Shown here piece by piece: positions 8,251 through 16,944 of a stretch of 64,000 bases of DNA. This DNA comes from Litchfieldella qijiaojingensis. GTDB lineage: Bacteria > Pseudomonadota > Gammaproteobacteria > Pseudomonadales > Halomonadaceae. Every line of letters begins with the position of its first letter. Position 1 is the first letter of the stretch. The DNA is taken from the NCBI RefSeq assembly GCF_014651875.1, contig NZ_BMXS01000015.1, forward strand, positions 10,577-74,576, in the 5' to 3' direction. The notes beneath the pieces were generated by a model that worked only from the letters and a program-made list of their open reading frames with translations, did not search any database and had not been told where the DNA came from. Made by a program: the position numbers and the translations under genes.

Positions 8251-10607
8251 AAGCGCTGTTGCGTACGCTACTGGCCGTGGTCGGTGTGTTGGGACTGGTC
8301 ATGGTGGCGGCGGTGGTGTACATCACGACCTTCTTCGACCCCAATGACCTGAAGCCACGCTTGATCGAGGTGGTGCGCCAGCAAAGCGGGTTGGAACTAG
8401 CCCTGGAAGGGCCGCTGTCCTGGTCGTTTTACCCACGGTTGGGGGTCAGTGTCGAGCAGGCCGAAGCCTGGTTGCCCGACCAAGCTCAGGAAGCGTCGCC
8501 CTTCGTCGCTTTCGAGCGAGCCGAGGTTAGCCTGGCTTTCGCCCCATTGCTCTCTGGCGAAATCGCCATCGATGGCCTGACGCTGGATAGCATGCACCTC
8601 AACCTGGTACGTGATGAGCAGGGGCGTGGCAACTGGCAAGCGTTGCTCGAGCGTCTCCAGAAACGCGGTGAGGAGGCTGAATCCGCACTGGCACCGGCCA
8701 CTTCGGGCCCGGGGGGCGACGCGGGGAGCGGCATGGCGGTGGCGCTGAATATTGCCAGTGTGCAGGTGCGCAATGGAGAAATCTTCTATAGCGATCGCCA
8801 GGATGGCCATGAGTTGCGAATCGATGAGTTGGCGATCACGGGAACCAACGTCAACCCTAATCGTGCCTTCCCCCTCAAGTCCTCCTTCCGGCTGGCCTCC
8901 TTCGAAGACGCCGGCTGGCGGCATGATGATGAGGTCGAGCCCGAACTGGTCAGCAACGTGAGTTTCGAAAGCCGTGTGCTTCTGGGGCTTGTCGATGGGC
9001 GTTATGTCCTGGAGAACCTGGTTCTCGATACTCGAACACAGATGGCGGCTGCGGAGGATCGCAATCAACAGGCCAATCTGCAGGCCCGGCAGTTGACTGC
9101 CGACCTCCAGGCCAACCGTTATCAGTTCGAGGAAGGCAAGCTCGATGCCAGCGTGTCGCATCCACGTTTGGGCGACAAGCCGCTGCCGTTGTCGCTGACC
9201 TTCATGGCGGATGCCGATCTTGCCGCCGAGACCCTGCAGTTACGCGAACTGGAGTTGACCAGTGAGGACAACCTCAAGCTCAGTGGTACGCTGTCGGTAA
9301 GCGAATTGCTTGGTGCTCCTCAGTACACCGGTCAGCTCAAGATGGCGCCGATGTCGCTGCGGCCTTGGTTGACGCGGCTGGATATGCTGCCCGAAATGAC
9401 CAGCGACACGGCATTGAGTGACGTGGCCCTGACCAGCCCGGTGCAGGGGGATGCCCAGCGCTTCGAATTGACCAACCTGACGCTGGTGCTCGATGACAGC
9501 ACCTTTACCGGGCGTCTGGGCGGCAGCGTCGATGGACAGGCGCTCTCTTTCGACCTGCAAGGCGATCGTCTCGACTTGGATGCCTATCTTCCTCCGTCTC
9601 AGACAGTGGCCTCCCCGGACGATACTGCACGGCTGAGGCTGCCTGGTATCGCCACGGCCTTTGCCGAAGAAGAGGGCGGTGAGATGTTGCCGGTGAGCTG
9701 GCTACGTGAGCTGACGTTGGATAGTCAACTGAGCGTGAGTCGCCTCAAGGCCTTCGGACTGACGTTCGATGATGCCGACCTGGAGGCTCGGGGCCGTGAT
9801 GGCCAGCAGCGTATCGAGCGCTTCGAGGCTCGTTTCTATGAGGGAGACCTGGCTGCCAGCGCCGCATTGAACCTGAATCAGGAGCCCATTCACTGGACTT
9901 TCAGGCCAACATTGCAGCGAGTGCAGATCGTGCCACTGTTCGAAGCCTGGCGGGGTGAAACGTCGCCCTTGCGCGGTCGCCTAAATCTTGATGGAGAGCT
10001 GACATCGCGCGGCAATACCCTCGAATTGCTCAAGGGCAACCTCAATGGCCACACGACATTACGAATAGACGAAGGCGCGGTACTCAACGTTAACGTGTCC
10101 CAGGAACTATGCACGGCGGTGGCCACGCTGGAAGGTGAGACCGTCACTCGTGAATGGAGTCCCGACACTCGCTTCGATCGTGCCCAGGCGACGTTGGAGT
10201 TCCGCAATGGCGTCGTGCATAACGATGACCTCACGGTCACGCTGCCCGGCATCACCTTGGGGGGCACAGGTGAGCTGAATCTGGTCACCGAGCGTTTCGA
10301 TTACGGCGCGTTGGCACGCTTCGTGGATACCGCCGATGCGGCCTGTAGCGTCAACCCGCGTCTCGAGCGCCTGCCCTTCCCGGTACACTGCGAGGGCTCG
10401 CTTGGCGAGGATCCTGGCCAGTGGTGTGGCTTCGACCGCCAGGCCTTCCAGCAGGCGGTGGCTGAACTGGCTCGGGACGAAGCCCGCCGCCGCGCAGGCG
10501 AAGAAGTCGAGGAGCGCCTGGGAGATGCCTTGGAGGGGCTCGATGAGCGTATCGGCGAGGGCGCGTCCGAGGAACTTCATAAAGCCTTGCGTGGTCTTTT
10601 CAAGTGA
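8247..10607 (+). CDS. asmA: AsmA family protein (outer-membrane biogenesis / lipid-bridge family)
   Basis: A 786-residue protein with one N-terminal membrane anchor (about residues 5-28, LLAVVGVLGLVMVAAVVYIT) followed by the AsmA signature FFDPNDLKPRLIEVVRQQSG and LEGPLSWSFYPRLGVSVE. The remainder is a long beta-rich periplasmic region ending with a second AsmA-like block (about 560-720), ending in a charged helical tail. AsmA-like proteins are implicated in outer-membrane assembly and phospholipid transfer. It is coupled to the panZ-like gene by ATGA. The order asmA-mutY-yggX beside hisB is also found in Pseudomonas. An intrinsic terminator follows directly. Confidence 0.9.
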   Translation: MKALLRTLLAVVGVLGLVMVAAVVYITTFFDPNDLKPRLIEVVRQQSGLELALEGPLSWSFYPRLGVSVEQAEAWLPDQAQEASPFVAFERAEVSLAFAPLLSGEIAIDGLTLDSMHLNLVRDEQGRGNWQALLERLQKRGEEAESALAPATSGPGGDAGSGMAVALNIASVQVRNGEIFYSDRQDGHELRIDELAITGTNVNPNRAFPLKSSFRLASFEDAGWRHDDEVEPELVSNVSFESRVLLGLVDGRYVLENLVLDTRTQMAAAEDRNQQANLQARQLTADLQANRYQFEEGKLDASVSHPRLGDKPLPLSLTFMADADLAAETLQLRELELTSEDNLKLSGTLSVSELLGAPQYTGQLKMAPMSLRPWLTRLDMLPEMTSDTALSDVALTSPVQGDAQRFELTNLTLVLDDSTFTGRLGGSVDGQALSFDLQGDRLDLDAYLPPSQTVASPDDTARLRLPGIATAFAEEEGGEMLPVSWLRELTLDSQLSVSRLKAFGLTFDDADLEARGRDGQQRIERFEARFYEGDLAASAALNLNQEPIHWTFRPTLQRVQIVPLFEAWRGETSPLRGRLNLDGELTSRGNTLELLKGNLNGHTTLRIDEGAVLNVNVSQELCTAVATLEGETVTREWSPDTRFDRAQATLEFRNGVVHNDDLTVTLPGITLGGTGELNLVTERFDYGALARFVDTADAACSVNPRLERLPFPVHCEGSLGEDPGQWCGFDRQAFQQAVAELARDEARRRAGEEVEERLGDALEGLDERIGEGASEELHKALRGLFK

Positions 10608-10629
10608 GCATCATTGTAAGCCAGTCTCT

Positions 10630-10658
10630 GCGCCGACTTCCCAGTCGGCGCTTTTTTT
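10630..10658 (+). terminator. Intrinsic terminator after asmA
   Basis: A perfect 9-bp GC-rich stem (GCGCCGACT / AGTCGGCGC, 10630-10651) with a TCCC loop is followed by seven T residues (10652-10658). It ends the panZ-asmA transcript 19 bases before the mutY start, so mutY needs its own promoter or read-through. Confidence 0.93.
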
Positions 10659-10676
10659 CGTGAAGACAGTATTCCC

Positions 10677-11792
10677 ATGAGCGATTCTCATTTCATCGGC
10701 CTGACCCCCGACGAATTTCAGCGCCGGCTGTTGGCCTGGTTCGATCGGTATGGGCGCAAGACCTTGCCTTGGCAGTATGACAAGACCCCGTATCGGGTGT
10801 GGGTGTCGGAGATCATGCTGCAGCAGACCCAGGTCGCGACCGTTATTCCTTACTACGAGCGCTTCATGGCGCGCTTTCCCGACGTCCATGTACTGGCGAA
10901 GGCATCCCAGGACGAGGTGCTGCATTTGTGGACCGGTTTGGGGTACTACGCAAGGGGACGCAATCTGCACAAGGCGGCGCAAGTGGTGGTGAGCGAGCAT
11001 GGCGGCGAGTTTCCCGTACACAGCCTCGATGCCATGGCCGGCCTGCCTGGTATCGGGCGCTCCACCGCCGGGGCGATCATCAGCATCAGTACCGGGCGTC
11101 GGGCAGTGATCCTCGATGGCAACGTCAAGCGCGTGCTGACACGGCTGCATGGCGTCGAGGGCTGGCCAGGCAAGCCCAAGGTGGAACGGGTGTTGTGGGA
11201 GCTTGCCGATCGCTATACCCCGGAGACTCGACTGCCGGACTACTCGCAGGCAATGATGGATCTCGGGGCGACGTTGTGCAGCCGTGGCAAGCCGAGTTGC
11301 GCGATATGCCCATTCGAGGATGTCTGTGTCGCCCATGCGCGGGGGGAAGAGCGCCGCTTCCCGGAATCCAAGCCGAAGAAGTCATTACCGGAGCGCCATA
11401 CCCAGATGCTACTGTTGCAGGATCCGCAAGGGAAAGTCCTGCTGGAGCAGCGCCCACCTACGGGGCTGTGGGGCGGATTGTGGTGTTTCCCGCAGTTCGA
11501 GACACGTGAGGCCTTGCGGGCATGGCTGGACACTCATGTGCCCGGTGCCGAGCTCGCCCCCGCCTGGTCTGCCTTTACTCACACCTTTAGTCATTTCAGA
11601 CTGGTGATCGTGCCGCAGCCGGTGCGCTGTCGGCAGGTGATGGCCATCAATGAGGCCGGCTCGCTCTGGTATGATCCCGGCCAGCCCGCCAGCGTAGGCC
11701 TAGCCGCGCCGGTGAAGGAGTTGCTGGGCCGCCTGAATCAGCTTCGCCGGTCAGACTCCCACGACCACCTAACCAAGGAGAGTGCGCCATGA
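10677..11792 (+). CDS. mutY: A/G-specific adenine DNA glycosylase MutY
   Basis: MutY removes adenine mispaired with 8-oxoguanine. Visible features are [19 protein letters not shown] with the catalytic Glu, the helix-hairpin-helix [13 protein letters not shown], the catalytic Asp in [12 protein letters not shown], and a [4Fe-4S] motif C-x6-C-x2-C-x5-C in [23 protein letters not shown]-like C-terminal domain, which recognises 8-oxoguanine, occupies about residues 235-360. Length 371 aa is typical. The stop overlaps yggX as ATGA. Confidence 0.97.
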   Translation: MSDSHFIGLTPDEFQRRLLAWFDRYGRKTLPWQYDKTPYRVWVSEIMLQQTQVATVIPYYERFMARFPDVHVLAKASQDEVLHLWTGLGYYARGRNLHKAAQVVVSEHGGEFPVHSLDAMAGLPGIGRSTAGAIISISTGRRAVILDGNVKRVLTRLHGVEGWPGKPKVERVLWELADRYTPETRLPDYSQAMMDLGATLCSRGKPSCAICPFEDVCVAHARGEERRFPESKPKKSLPERHTQMLLLQDPQGKVLLEQRPPTGLWGGLWCFPQFETREALRAWLDTHVPGAELAPAWSAFTHTFSHFRLVIVPQPVRCRQVMAINEAGSLWYDPGQPASVGLAAPVKELLGRLNQLRRSDSHDHLTKESAP

Positions 11793-12061
11793 GCCACACC
11801 GTCTTCTGTCGCAAATATCAGCGAGAACTCGAGGCATTGCCTTTTCCGCCATTGCCCGGCAAGAAAGGGCAGGAGATCCAGGCCAGTGTGTCGAAACAGG
11901 CTTGGGAAGAATGGCAGGCACTCCAGACTCGCCTGATCAACGAGAAGCATCTCAACATGATGGACTCGGCCTCCCGAGAGTACCTGATGGAACAGATGGA
12001 GCGCTTTTTCGATAACCGAGAAACCGACCAGGCCGAAGGCTATGTGCCGCCGGGTAAGTGA
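11789..12061 (+). CDS. yggX: Probable Fe(2+)-trafficking protein YggX
   Basis: A 90-residue protein beginning [15 protein letters not shown] with the single conserved cysteine, then [18 protein letters not shown] and [13 protein letters not shown], all characteristic of YggX. The family protects iron-sulfur proteins from oxidants and is linked to labile iron. It overlaps mutY by 4 bases, the usual proteobacterial arrangement, which fits because MutY itself carries an iron-sulfur cluster. Confidence 0.96.
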   Translation: MSHTVFCRKYQRELEALPFPPLPGKKGQEIQASVSKQAWEEWQALQTRLINEKHLNMMDSASREYLMEQMERFFDNRETDQAEGYVPPGK

Positions 12062-12097
12062 AGTCCTGTGTCAGACAACTTTTTGAATTGAATGGCC

Positions 12098-12126
12098 TTG
12101 ACGTCGCGAAGGCTTTCTAGTTAAAT
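12098..12126 (+). promoter_or_regulatory. Sigma-70-type promoter of the tRNA operon
   Basis: TTGACG (12098-12103), a 17-base spacer and TTAAAT (12121-12126) predict transcription starting near 12133, just upstream of tRNA-Phe. Near-consensus elements and ideal spacing support the call. Confidence 0.7.
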
Positions 12127-12143
12127 ACGTCGGCGTTGGCAGG

Positions 12144-12219
12144 GGCCAGATAGCTCAGTCGGTAGAGCAGGGGATTGAAAATCCCCGTGTCGGCGGTTCG
12201 ATTCCGTCTCTGGCCACCA
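12144..12219 (+). tRNA. tRNA-Phe (anticodon GAA)
   Basis: The acceptor stem GGCCAGA / TCTGGCC closes a 76-base cloverleaf with encoded CCA. The anticodon loop reads TTGAAAA, giving GAA. D-loop AGCTCAGTCGGTAGAGC and T-arm GGTTCGATTCC are standard. It is the first of three tRNAs. Confidence 0.97.
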
Positions 12220-12225
12220 CATTGC

Positions 12226-12300
12226 TGGGGTATAGCCAAGTGGTAAGGCACCGGTTTTTGGTACCGGCATTCGCAGGTTCGAATCCTGCTACCCCAGCCA
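12226..12300 (+). tRNA. tRNA-Gln (anticodon TTG)
   Basis: Acceptor stem TGGGGTA / TACCCCA with G discriminator and encoded CCA; 75 bases. The anticodon stem CCGGT / ACCGG encloses TTTTGGT, giving anticodon TTG. It follows tRNA-Phe by 6 bases. Confidence 0.97.
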
Positions 12301-12336
12301 CGTCAACCCAGTTCCCCATGAGCAAGTGTTGCCTGC

Positions 12337-12412
<76 letters not shown>

Positions 12413-12450
12413 TCAAAACCCCAGGCTTTACAGCTACTTGCTTGATTTAA

Positions 12451-12475
12451 AAACCGCCACAATGGGCGGTTTTTT
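12451..12475 (+). terminator. Intrinsic terminator of the tRNA operon
   Basis: Stem AAACCGCC (12451-12458) / GGCGGTTT (12465-12472) with a 6-base loop, continuing into a run of T residues. It ends the Phe-Gln-Thr transcript. Confidence 0.92.
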
Positions 12476-12481
12476 CGTTGT

Positions 12482-12503
12482 TGCGTAACAAGCTGCGTAA
12501 CAA
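12482..12503. repeat. Tandem repeat of TGCGTAACAA beside the tRNA operon
   Basis: Two exact copies of TGCGTAACAA (12482-12491 and 12494-12503) separated by GC lie 70-90 bases after tRNA-Thr. Such short direct repeats next to a tRNA can be arm-type sites of a tyrosine recombinase. No integrase is visible, so this is only a suggestion. Confidence 0.5.
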
Positions 12504-12700
12504 ATCCACTTTCACTCATCTGTGAGTTAGCAGTTCCTATGGCACTGGAGGGGAAGCAGCCGGTACACGAGGATGACTCAGCCCGTTTGTGCCAACGCGC
12601 TATGCTACAGGTGGCCCTTCCAGCAATCTTGGCCAGCAAGCAAGGGGAGGCCTGCCGGGTAGGGCATTATCGTGTCATCCCACCCAGGAGAATGCCGATC

Positions 12701-13651
12701 ATGCATCATCACGACCTGAGTGCCTGGCAGCACGATCACACCTTTGAGCAAGACCAGGTCCGTACTGGGGAGCGGCGCATCTGCATCGTCGTGGTCCTCA
12801 CCCTAGTGACCATGCTCATCGAAATCGTGGCCGGCCTGCTGTACGGCTCGATCGCCCTGCTGGCCGATGGACTGCACATGGGGTCACACGCGACGGCGCT
12901 GGGCATCGCCGCCTTCGCCTATGCCTATGCCCGCCGTCACGCCCACGATGATCGTTTCAGCTTCGGTACAGGTAAGGTCAATGCGCTGGGCGGATTCGCC
13001 GGGGCGGTGTTGTTGGCCGGCTTTGCGCTCTACATGGGTATTGAGAGTGTCGCGCGTTTCGTCAATCCCGTGGCGATCGTCTTCGACAAAGCCATTGCCG
13101 TGGCGGTCATCGGTCTCTTCGTGAACGGCATTTCCGCCTGGATTCTGGGAGGTGGGGAGCATCATCATGAGCATCACCACGCAGGACATGCCGGCCATTG
13201 GCACACGGACCACAACCGTCGCTCGGCCTATTTCCACGTGTTGGCCGATGCCTTGACCTCCCTGCTGGCGATCGTCGCGTTGCTGGCAGGGAAGTATCTC
13301 GGTTGGCAGTGGATGGATCCGGCCATGGGTCTTGTCGGAACGGTGCTGGTGACCCGCTGGTCGTGGGGATTGCTGCGCGATAGTAGCCAGGTGTTGCTCG
13401 ACCGTCAGGTTCAGACGCTGGACCAGGATATCCGTGGCATCCTTGAAAGTGGTACCAGTGACCGGATCAGTGATCTGCATATCTGGTCGATCGGGCCCGG
13501 GATCTATGCGGGGATCATAGCACTGGTGTCGGATAAGCCGGAGCCACCCCATGTGTATCGAAGCAAGCTGGAAGTCAGACTCCCCGAATTGGTTCACACC
13601 ACCATAGAAGTCGAACCATGCACCGATATCGGCCATGTCTCAGCCGCCTAG
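12701..13651 (+). CDS. Cation diffusion facilitator, DmeF-type metal exporter
   Basis: A 316-residue CDF protein with about six membrane segments. The opening MHHHDLSAWQHDHTF and the metal-binding ALLADGLHMGSHA and YFHVLADALTSLLAI motifs are typical of DmeF-like Co(2+)/Ni(2+) exporters. A histidine-rich cytoplasmic loop (HHHEHHHAGHAGHWH) lies between membrane segments 4 and 5, and a short C-terminal cytoplasmic domain ends the protein. I chose ATG 12701, which has AGGAG at 12686-12690; an ATG at 12692 is too close to that site. It is the first gene after the tRNA operon, in a region that looks acquired. The metal is inferred. Confidence 0.87.
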   Translation: MHHHDLSAWQHDHTFEQDQVRTGERRICIVVVLTLVTMLIEIVAGLLYGSIALLADGLHMGSHATALGIAAFAYAYARRHAHDDRFSFGTGKVNALGGFAGAVLLAGFALYMGIESVARFVNPVAIVFDKAIAVAVIGLFVNGISAWILGGGEHHHEHHHAGHAGHWHTDHNRRSAYFHVLADALTSLLAIVALLAGKYLGWQWMDPAMGLVGTVLVTRWSWGLLRDSSQVLLDRQVQTLDQDIRGILESGTSDRISDLHIWSIGPGIYAGIIALVSDKPEPPHVYRSKLEVRLPELVHTTIEVEPCTDIGHVSAA

Positions 13652-13724
13652 CCCGTGAATTTTCTCGGGCACGGACAGTACGAATGACGACCATATTGAC
13701 GGCGGCAACGCCGATGGGGATTAC

Positions 13725-13826
13725 CACGTCGACCAGCACCCCGACCTGAAGCGGGATCGCCGTTTGCTCCAAACGATTCCCGGCATCGGGTCCGCCGTCT
13801 CGCTCAGGCTATTGGCGCTCTACCAC
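13725..13826 (+). pseudogene. Fragment of an IS110-family transposase
   Basis: Translation in one plus-strand frame gives DQHPDLKRDRRLL followed by QTIPGIGSAVSLRLLAL, the conserved region before and within the transposase_20 (IS116/IS110/IS902) domain. Only about 34 residues remain. The sequence then runs into the 3' end of the convergent GST gene. There is no start, DEDD catalytic part or element end, so it is a dead remnant. Confidence 0.75.
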
Positions 13827-13827
13827 A

Positions 13828-14469
13828 TTATGTGGCATGTATCTCATTTCTCTGGATATCCGCGAACGCTTCCGCAATGCGTGGTGGTGCGGTGGGACGT
13901 GCATACATGCGTTCCAGATATGCGCGCAGTTGCGGATGATCATCAATCAAATTTTGCTCATTTGCCCAGTCCATGAGATAGGCGGTCACACAATCGGCAA
14001 CCGTGATGCCATCGCCTACGATGAATTGCCTCCCAGCCATATGGCGATCCAGTACAGTGGCCATGTCCACGAAATCCTGTCTTGCGAGTGCGATGTCAGC
14101 GGGCAAACGCTTTTCTTCTGGATATAGCATCGTATGTCGAGTGATCCGCCACAAGGGTTGCTCCAGTTCGGTCATCGCAAACATAACCCAGCGATATACC
14201 TGTGCCCGTTCCTTGATATCAGTAGGCAGCAATCCCTTGGCGGGATACTTTTCCGCCAGATACAGAACGATTGCCGCTGATTCAGTGAGTACGAAGTCAC
14301 CATCAACCAATACCGGGACTTTGCCGGCAGGATTGAGGCGAAGAAACTCCGGATGATGGTTCTCCCCTTCTACGAGGTTGACCGACACAAACTCAAATTC
14401 TTCACCAAGCTCTCCCAACCCCCAAAGGGCACGAAGTGAGCGGGTGGGGCCAAATCCATACAGTTTCAT
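13828..14469 (-). CDS. Glutathione S-transferase
   Basis: A 213-residue cytosolic-type GST. The N-terminal thioredoxin-like domain starts MKLYGFGPTRSLRALW, has the cis-proline NPAGKVPVLVDGD (residues about 52-64) and the glutathione-binding LTESAAIVLYLAEKYP. An all-helical C-terminal domain contains FIVGDGITVADCVTAYL, the usual N-capping box. I chose the ATG at 14469, preceded by AGGAGG on the minus strand; the frame continues upstream without homology. It lies between transposase fragments in the variable region after tRNA-Thr. The substrate is unknown. Confidence 0.9.
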   Translation of the reverse strand: MKLYGFGPTRSLRALWGLGELGEEFEFVSVNLVEGENHHPEFLRLNPAGKVPVLVDGDFVLTESAAIVLYLAEKYPAKGLLPTDIKERAQVYRWVMFAMTELEQPLWRITRHTMLYPEEKRLPADIALARQDFVDMATVLDRHMAGRQFIVGDGITVADCVTAYLMDWANEQNLIDDHPQLRAYLERMYARPTAPPRIAEAFADIQRNEIHAT

Positions 14470-14602
14470 TTTTGATCCTCCTATGGCCAAGGGCTGGCAT
14501 CCGGCCAGGCGTGGCCGGTGCAACATTTCTCTATGCCATAGTCGAACGAGGCCTCATGGATTCGACATCGCTGTTGATGTAGGGTCCGTTTCAGATACCT
14601 GG

Positions 14603-14784
14603 ATGATCGACTCCACGGCCGTTCGTGACACACGTGCCGCCTCAGGAGGCGGTAAAAAAAGAAAGCGGAAGAGCCGGTAGACCATGCGCTGGGCCGCAGT
14701 CGGGGCGGTTTGACCACCAAGGTTCATATGGTCTGCGACCTACATGGTTGGCCACTGACCTTTGGGGTCGGCTCAGCGAGGTGA
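14603..14784 (+). pseudogene. Frameshifted fragment of an IS5-family transposase
   Basis: One frame reads MIDSTAVRDTRAASGG (from 14603) and stops at 14678-14680. The next frame continues with VDHALGRSRGGLTTKVHMVCD and stops at 14782-14784. Together these match the middle of IS5-group transposases, with the frame change near an A-rich run (14653-14659). Both ends of the gene are missing, so it is not functional even if frameshifting occurred. Confidence 0.75.
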
Positions 14785-14811
14785 TCTTACCCAGTCATCG
14801 TGAATACCGGG

Positions 14812-14880
14812 TTACGCGATTTTCCTGGCCTCGAAGGCCTCGGGACTGATCAGCCCAATCGCACTGTGTCGGGAGGAAGC
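14812..14880 (-). pseudogene. C-terminal remnant of an IS3-family transposase (OrfB)
   Basis: On the minus strand the frame ending at the TAA at 14812-14814 reads RHSAIGLISPEAFEARKIA, the typical last residues of the IS3-family integrase-like transposase. Only about 22 residues are recognisable. It lies just after the DUF1992 gene. Confidence 0.65.
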
Positions 14881-14894
14881 GGACAGGTCCCGCC

Positions 14895-15269
14895 TTAGCC
14901 ATCCTTATCCAACCGCCGGATCAGTTTGGCTCGATACTCACCCCGCTCGAGCAATAGGCTCAGGTCATGCCCCTGTGCTTGCAAACGGGCACGCAATAGA
15001 TTGAGACGAGCGCAAGCCTGTTCCCGCTCCTCGCCATGGTCCAGACGGGCAATCAGACTTTCCACCTCGCGGATTTCACGCACCAGCTCTAACTCCGGCG
15101 GCAGATAGCCGGCATTTTTCAGCAAACGGTAACCGGCCCGCAGTTCCGCAGGGATCATGCTGTCGTCATCCAGCTCCAGCGGCTTGCCACTACCCGGCAA
15201 GTGGTCAAGCTCGCCGTTTTCAAGGGCGTTTTGGATATGGGCTTCCGCCATCTGATCGATCAGGGACAT
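14895..15269 (-). CDS. DUF1992 (DnaJ-homologue C28-like) protein
   Basis: A 124-residue soluble protein with the DUF1992 signature: MAEAHIQNALENGELDHLPG and GKPLELDDD, then RAGYRLLKNAGYLPPELEL. The rest is a charged helical tail (arginine/leucine-rich, probable coiled coil, residues about 60-115). The function of the family is not established. It sits among insertion-sequence remnants but is itself intact. Confidence 0.82.
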   Translation of the reverse strand: MSLIDQMAEAHIQNALENGELDHLPGSGKPLELDDDSMIPAELRAGYRLLKNAGYLPPELELVREIREVESLIARLDHGEEREQACARLNLLRARLQAQGHDLSLLLERGEYRAKLIRRLDKDG

Positions 15270-15816
15270 GCAACGTTTCCCCTAAATACGGATAGCGTTC
15301 ACACGGCCTCTGCCAGGTGGGCTTTTTAGGATTTCCTGCAGACTGTGCCGGAATCGCTTCGTTACCCTTGTCGGCGTGGCACTTCAGCGATGCGAAATTG
15401 CCGAGAGTGTCATCGCCACGGATGATGAATGCCACACTCAGGGATGAGGCCAGGGATTGTCCCTTCCTCCTCACCCCGAGATCAAGCGCGCCCCAGGTAG
15501 AACTTGGTAATGCAGCGATGGCATGGCCCGGGCGGCGGCGGTCGCCAGCCCGACGGCCAGAGTGCCATTCCCGCATCCCCAGCCAACAACCGCTCCAGAC
15601 CGAACTGCTTGAGGTAGGTCAGGTCATCCTCACCTTCCGCAGCCTCTACAGTCGATCATAAGCAATTCCAGATCGTGCCGAGAGCCACGATAGGTTTTAG
15701 ACGAGTCCCTTGAGTTTCCCGAGCTGTAGCTTGGTATCTTTCATGAATTACGCATGGGGACAATATCCATGCTATAGTTCACATATGTACTATGCTCCTG
15801 ACGGGAGGGGTTTGTC
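15270..15816. other. 547-base stretch without a recognisable gene
   Basis: No convincing gene is visible. The minus strand has a short segment reading DDLTYLKQFGLERLLAGD (about 15580-15635) that looks like protein, but it is broken and I cannot assign a family; it may be decayed mobile DNA. Just before the antitoxin gene, ATAGT and ACTAT (15774-15778, 15789-15793) form an inverted repeat around TCACATATGT, a possible operator for the Xre-type antitoxin. Confidence 0.5.
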
Positions 15817-16218
15817 ATGAATGCTGAAGAGCTGCTCGAGCGCCCGGATACGACCAGCCCCGAGGCCGGTCGGGTGGCACTGAAATTCTTCTTCAACATC
15901 ATGGAGCTGTGGGGCTGCACACCAGCCCAACAGCGAGTCCTCCTGGGCGGCATTGGCAATACCACGTACCACAAGTACAAGAAGCTCCCCCAAGTCCGGC
16001 TGCCACATGACACCCTTGAGCGGATCTCCTATCTCATGGGTATCCACAAGGCATTGCGGATCCTCTTCAGCAACAGTCCCGACAAGGCCTATGAGTGGGT
16101 GCACAAGGCAAATGCCGCACCACCGTTCAACGGCCAGTCCGCGCTCGAGTACATGTTGCACGGTCGGGTCGTTGACCTGGCGGATACCCGTCGCTACCTC
16201 GACAGCGTCCGGGGGTAA
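15817..16218 (+). CDS. Antitoxin, Xre/MbcA/ParS family
   Basis: A 133-residue protein placed directly before a RES-domain toxin, as in the ParST/Xre-RES type II systems. The N-terminal half (ALKFFFNIMELWGCTPAQQ, then TYHKYKKLP) fits an Xre-like helix-turn-helix, and the C-terminal half (YLMGIHKALRILF, ANAAPPFNGQSALEYMLHG) is the MbcA/ParS toxin-binding domain, DUF2384. It should neutralise the toxin and repress the operon. GGGAGGGG precedes the ATG. The toxin gene starts 2 bases after its stop. Confidence 0.88.
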   Translation: MNAEELLERPDTTSPEAGRVALKFFFNIMELWGCTPAQQRVLLGGIGNTTYHKYKKLPQVRLPHDTLERISYLMGIHKALRILFSNSPDKAYEWVHKANAAPPFNGQSALEYMLHGRVVDLADTRRYLDSVRG

Positions 16219-16220
16219 GC

Positions 16221-16895
16221 GTGACGGAAACGCGCATCCCCGACTGGCACAATGCCTACCGCATCGTCAATAGCGCCTATCCCCCGATTGCGGTGTTCGA
16301 GGATACCCTGGACCCTGAAGACCTGGAATTCGCCTTTGCGATCGAGGCGATGACAAACGACAGGCTGCTCGAGGAGGCCGGCCAGTTGGCACGCGTTCCA
16401 CCGGATGACCGGGTCTCGGGCCCCGGGTCCACTCCCATCATGGCGGCCTTTACCCACATCGGCCGACCGTCGCGCTTCACCGATGGAACCTATGGGGTCT
16501 ACTACTGTGCCAGCACCCTGGATGCGGCCATTGCCGAGACCCGTTACCATATGGCCGAGTTCCTCGCGGCGACCCATGAGGCCACCGTCGAGATCACCAT
16601 GCGCACCTACCTCAATACCATCACCCAGGCACTACACGACGTGCGTGAGGGTTACCCCGAGCTGCATGACCCGGACCCGGCCACCTACTCCCGGGGCCAG
16701 GCCTTTGCATTGCGGCTCAGGGCGGAAGGTGCATGGGGGATTCTCTACAACAGCGTCAGGCAGCCGGCACAGGAGTGTGCGGCGGTCTTCCGACCGCCGG
16801 CATTGAGCATCCCGATCCAGGGTCCGCACCTTCGCTATCTCTGGGAGGGCAAGGCGCAGGCCATCACCCATGTGCTGGAAGTCGCCGAACGCTAG
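16221..16895 (+). CDS. RES-domain toxin
   Basis: A 224-residue RES-family protein. The conserved arginine is in NAYRIVNSAYPP, the glutamate in YYCASTLDAAIAETRYH and the serine in WGILYNSVRQ, the three residues that name the family. Characterised members are NAD+-targeting toxins (NAD+ degradation or ADP-ribosyl transfer). It starts at a GTG 2 bases after the antitoxin stop, so translation is probably coupled. At 224 aa it is slightly longer than many RES toxins. Which NAD+-dependent activity it has cannot be told from sequence. Confidence 0.88.
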   Translation: MTETRIPDWHNAYRIVNSAYPPIAVFEDTLDPEDLEFAFAIEAMTNDRLLEEAGQLARVPPDDRVSGPGSTPIMAAFTHIGRPSRFTDGTYGVYYCASTLDAAIAETRYHMAEFLAATHEATVEITMRTYLNTITQALHDVREGYPELHDPDPATYSRGQAFALRLRAEGAWGILYNSVRQPAQECAAVFRPPALSIPIQGPHLRYLWEGKAQAITHVLEVAER

Positions 16896-16910
16896 GCGGG
16901 CGAAGGTGGG

Positions 16911-16938
16911 TTGACAGCCGCTTCGGCTACCATATCAT
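16911..16938 (+). promoter_or_regulatory. Putative sigma-70 promoter after the RES toxin gene
   Basis: Consensus TTGACA (16911-16916), a 16-base spacer and TATCAT (16933-16938). No coding gene follows for 290 bases; instead there are hairpins and an intrinsic terminator, so it may drive a small RNA. Confidence 0.5.
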
Positions 16939-16944
16939 CAAGAG

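Noticed and set aside
15270..15780. Decayed gene of a specific transposase family on the minus strand
   Set aside because: A short protein-like segment is visible but too broken to assign; no match I could defend.
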